Shown: in pieces, positions 62,213 to 64,000 of the stretch
Numbering within the stretch: the first letter of the stretch is position 1
Layout: every line of letters begins with the position of its first letter
Assembly (NCBI RefSeq): GCF_014651815.1
Contig: NZ_BMXP01000011.1
Coordinates: 1-64,000, forward strand
Direction of reading: 5' to 3'
Source: Alteromonas halophila
Lineage (GTDB): Bacteria; Pseudomonadota; Gammaproteobacteria; Enterobacterales; Alteromonadaceae
Length of the DNA stretch: 64,000 nt
Position numbers and translations under genes: made by a program
The notes under the pieces: model-generated
Seen by the model: the letters and a program-made list of their open reading frames with translations, nothing else
Told to the model about the DNA's origin: nothing
Database searches by the model: none

Positions 62213-62932
62213 ATGAGCAGACTGTTACCGTGTGCGCTTGTTCTGTGCGGCTGTCTCTCACTGGCAGCGTGCAGCAGCGTTGAGCAGGCAGCGCGTGATT
62301 ACTGGTTAAATGATGAAGCCGAGCCGGCCACCGCTGCTGATGCCGACACGCCGCGTGTACCGGAAGGGTCTGGTCTGGCGTACCGGCCTGACTCCCGTGA
62401 TCGCAAGCATGCAAGACATGCCAGACAGACGCACGCTCAGCGTGATCCGTTACATCAGGGGTTTTCACCCTCGGTGACCCACAAGCGACTTAATGATTAT
62501 GCCGAGCAACTGGCCATGGGGCTGATGGACAATGCACAGGGGCTCACGCGCGAAGATTTAATCGGCGTGGCCAGCTTTGTCCGGTTTAACCGTTCGCTAC
62601 AAGACACGACCGTGGTTGGCAATCAACTTGCGGAATATCTGATGGGTGAACTGCAGAGCTACGGTGTTTCAGTTGTCGACTTTAAGCTGGCAAATAACAT
62701 TGCGGTAACCCCGCATGGCGACTTGGCACTGAGTCGTGACGGGAAAGCGCTGGCATCCTCACTGGCGATGGATCATATTGTCACCGGCACCATGATTGAA
62801 GATCCCCGCGGGGTACGCGTCAATGCCCGTATTGTCTCAGTGGAGAATCAGCAGCTGATGGCCAGCGCCAGCCTCTATATTCCCGGCTTTATGGTGCAAA
62901 GTGTGATCCCCGCCACCACCACCGGCCGCTAG
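62213..62932 (+). CDS. FlgO-domain lipoprotein 3
   Basis: A 239-residue lipoprotein. Signal MSRLLPCALVLCGCLSLAAC with lipobox LAAC. The same core appears: LNDYAEQLAMGLM, ASFVRFNRSLQDTTVVGNQLAEYLMGEL, LALSRDGKALASSLAMDHIVTGTMIEDPRGVRVNARIVSVENQQLMASA. It differs from the others in a Arg/His-rich stretch (KHARHARQTHAQRDP, near 64-78). It starts 5 nt after gene 2; the three form a probable operon. Confidence 0.86.
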   Translation: MSRLLPCALVLCGCLSLAACSSVEQAARDYWLNDEAEPATAADADTPRVPEGSGLAYRPDSRDRKHARHARQTHAQRDPLHQGFSPSVTHKRLNDYAEQLAMGLMDNAQGLTREDLIGVASFVRFNRSLQDTTVVGNQLAEYLMGELQSYGVSVVDFKLANNIAVTPHGDLALSRDGKALASSLAMDHIVTGTMIEDPRGVRVNARIVSVENQQLMASASLYIPGFMVQSVIPATTTGR

Positions 62933-62979
62933 CCAGCAACACACGCGCTTTTAAGTCGCATCTTCCCTGGAGTTGCAGC

Positions 62980-64000
62980 TTAACGCGTGTCCTGCCTGCC
63001 ACGAATACAGTCGCGAATAATAAAGCGGTTTGGGTTAATGGCATGTAACAAATGTGCGGGTAACGGCAGTGGCGCGCCAAGTAGTGCGCTTGTCAGCGTC
63101 TGCGCCATTAATGGGGCAGTGGTTAAGCCCCGTGAGCCCAGCGCCGTCAGGGTACTGATGCGCGTAGCCGTTGGCAGCGGCATCATCGATAGCGGTTTAC
63201 CTTTCTGCAACTCACTGTATAGCCGGCGCTGTTTATCAATCTCTCCGAGTGCGCCACACAGTGGCTGATGATCAGGTACACCCAGACGCACCGCAGCGCG
63301 CGCCTGGCCATCGTGCTGTAGCGACGTTATCCAGTCACACCCCGACAAAGCCTGCTGGTGAGTCGTCAGGTTTGCAGCCGATTCCTGCTGACGGGGAGAG
63401 GTATCGGTATCTTGCTTAACATAAGTAGAGCCCAGGGCATGGCGGCCGTTCAGTGCGGGTGTCAGGTACCCTTTGTGACACAGTACCTGTTTCAGCTTGC
63501 CAAGCACTGGCGTCGTGGGCACCGCCTCTACCTGCCCACGGACCGGCCTGAGCGGCACAGGGGCGAAGGCGGGCAGGCTGATGGCCTGATGGCCCGGTGC
63601 CAGAATCAGGTGATCACCGCGAAAATGACGCCCATTGGTACACACCAGTTCTACGTTATGTTGTGTTTCCGTGACTTCTCGCACTTGCGTGTCATACAGG
63701 CAGGTAAGAAGGCCGGTTTTGTTGGCGCTTTGCAGCATGGCGGCTATTAAATCAGGCGGTGACAGCCAGCCCCCCAGTGCTATCGATAAGGCTGGAAAGG
63801 GCAGCGGTACACCGGCAAGCGCCGACGTGCTTTCGGCATCAGTCAGTGTCACCAGTGTTTCGGGCCACAGTTGCGCGGCAATCAGCTTCTCATGACGGTT
63901 TTGGCTTGCGGCGTTAAAACCAAGTTGCAACACCCCGCAAAAGTCGTGGGCGACAGGGTACGCATCGGTAAGTGTATCGTAGTGACGCCGGGCATACAGA
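62980..64000 (-). CDS. mnmC: MnmC, C-terminal part (runs off the window)
   Basis: The visible 340 codons match the C-terminal FAD-dependent oxidoreductase half of MnmC, which converts cmnm5s2U34 to nm5s2U34 in tRNA. The frame continues without stop to position 64000 (LYARRHYDTLTDAYPVAHDFCGVLQLGFN, read in from the edge). GSRGLTTAPLMAQTLTSALLGAPLPLPAHLLHAINPNRF is a characteristic end. The start codon and the methyltransferase half lie outside. It converges with the FlgO operon. Confidence 0.9.
   Translation of the reverse strand, partial: LYARRHYDTLTDAYPVAHDFCGVLQLGFNAASQNRHEKLIAAQLWPETLVTLTDAESTSALAGVPLPFPALSIALGGWLSPPDLIAAMLQSANKTGLLTCLYDTQVREVTETQHNVELVCTNGRHFRGDHLILAPGHQAISLPAFAPVPLRPVRGQVEAVPTTPVLGKLKQVLCHKGYLTPALNGRHALGSTYVKQDTDTSPRQQESAANLTTHQQALSGCDWITSLQHDGQARAAVRLGVPDHQPLCGALGEIDKQRRLYSELQKGKPLSMMPLPTATRISTLTALGSRGLTTAPLMAQTLTSALLGAPLPLPAHLLHAINPNRFIIRDCIRGRQDTR

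Overview
The window looks like chromosomal DNA of a marine gammaproteobacterium of the Alteromonadaceae (Alteromonas or a close relative). This rests on gene order and protein character: the apt-dnaX-ybaB-recR-htpG-adk block, a complete hisGDCBHAFI operon with a histidine leader peptide, and yoaA-tsaB-slp-fadD-rnd-ycgLMN beside dsbB-nhaB-fadR are enterobacterial/alteromonad synteny. No IS element, prophage, CRISPR array or tRNA gene was seen.

Layout. 1-300: 3' end of a 23S rRNA gene, then a 5S rRNA gene that has lost its middle, then a terminator. 301-1035: no convincing gene, but a dense series of short hairpins with two scraps of 5S 3' sequence. 1036-3991: a lipoprotein, then an hvfABC-type cluster for a copper-binding RiPP: a secreted precursor with twelve EGKCG motifs in 48-bp repeats, an MNIO (DUF692) maturase and a DUF2063 partner. 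4080-12830: a tiny membrane protein, apt, dnaX, ybaB, recR, htpG (with a sigma-32-like promoter), adk, a MAPEG protein and a D-threonine-aldolase/D-serine-dehydratase-like enzyme. 12838-20872 (minus strand): lepB and the his operon with leader and attenuator. 21089-25187: envelope and unknown genes. 25398-37058: GH13 enzyme, yoaA, tsaB, slp-like, hydrolase, fadD, rnd, ycgL, lytic transglycosylase, ycgM, ycgN. 37063-40802: acetyltransferase, dsbB, nhaB, fadR.

40983-55300 is a lipid-storage and fatty-acid region: two phasins (one with a basic histone-like tail), a protein resembling a catalytically dead HD-GYP domain, a patatin-like lipase, a DUF445 / PhaD-like TetR / wax-ester-synthase operon, a GMC oxidoreductase, and a TetR regulator divergent from a crotonase and fadH with twin operators between them. 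With fadD and fadR nearby, the window holds much of a system for activating, degrading and storing fatty acids.

55347-64000: a PfpI-type protein, a membrane-anchored retropepsin-like protease, a thioesterase, epmC, an ATP-NAD-kinase-like protein, yfcL, three tandem FlgO-domain lipoproteins, and the 3' part of mnmC, which runs off the window.

Most notable: the high-copy EGKCG metallopeptide cluster, the internally deleted 5S gene with its hairpin field, the triple FlgO cassette, the degenerate HD-GYP protein beside the lipid-body genes, and the stem-loop plus U-run placed immediately before rnd. All family names come from reading the translated sequences; no database search was run.
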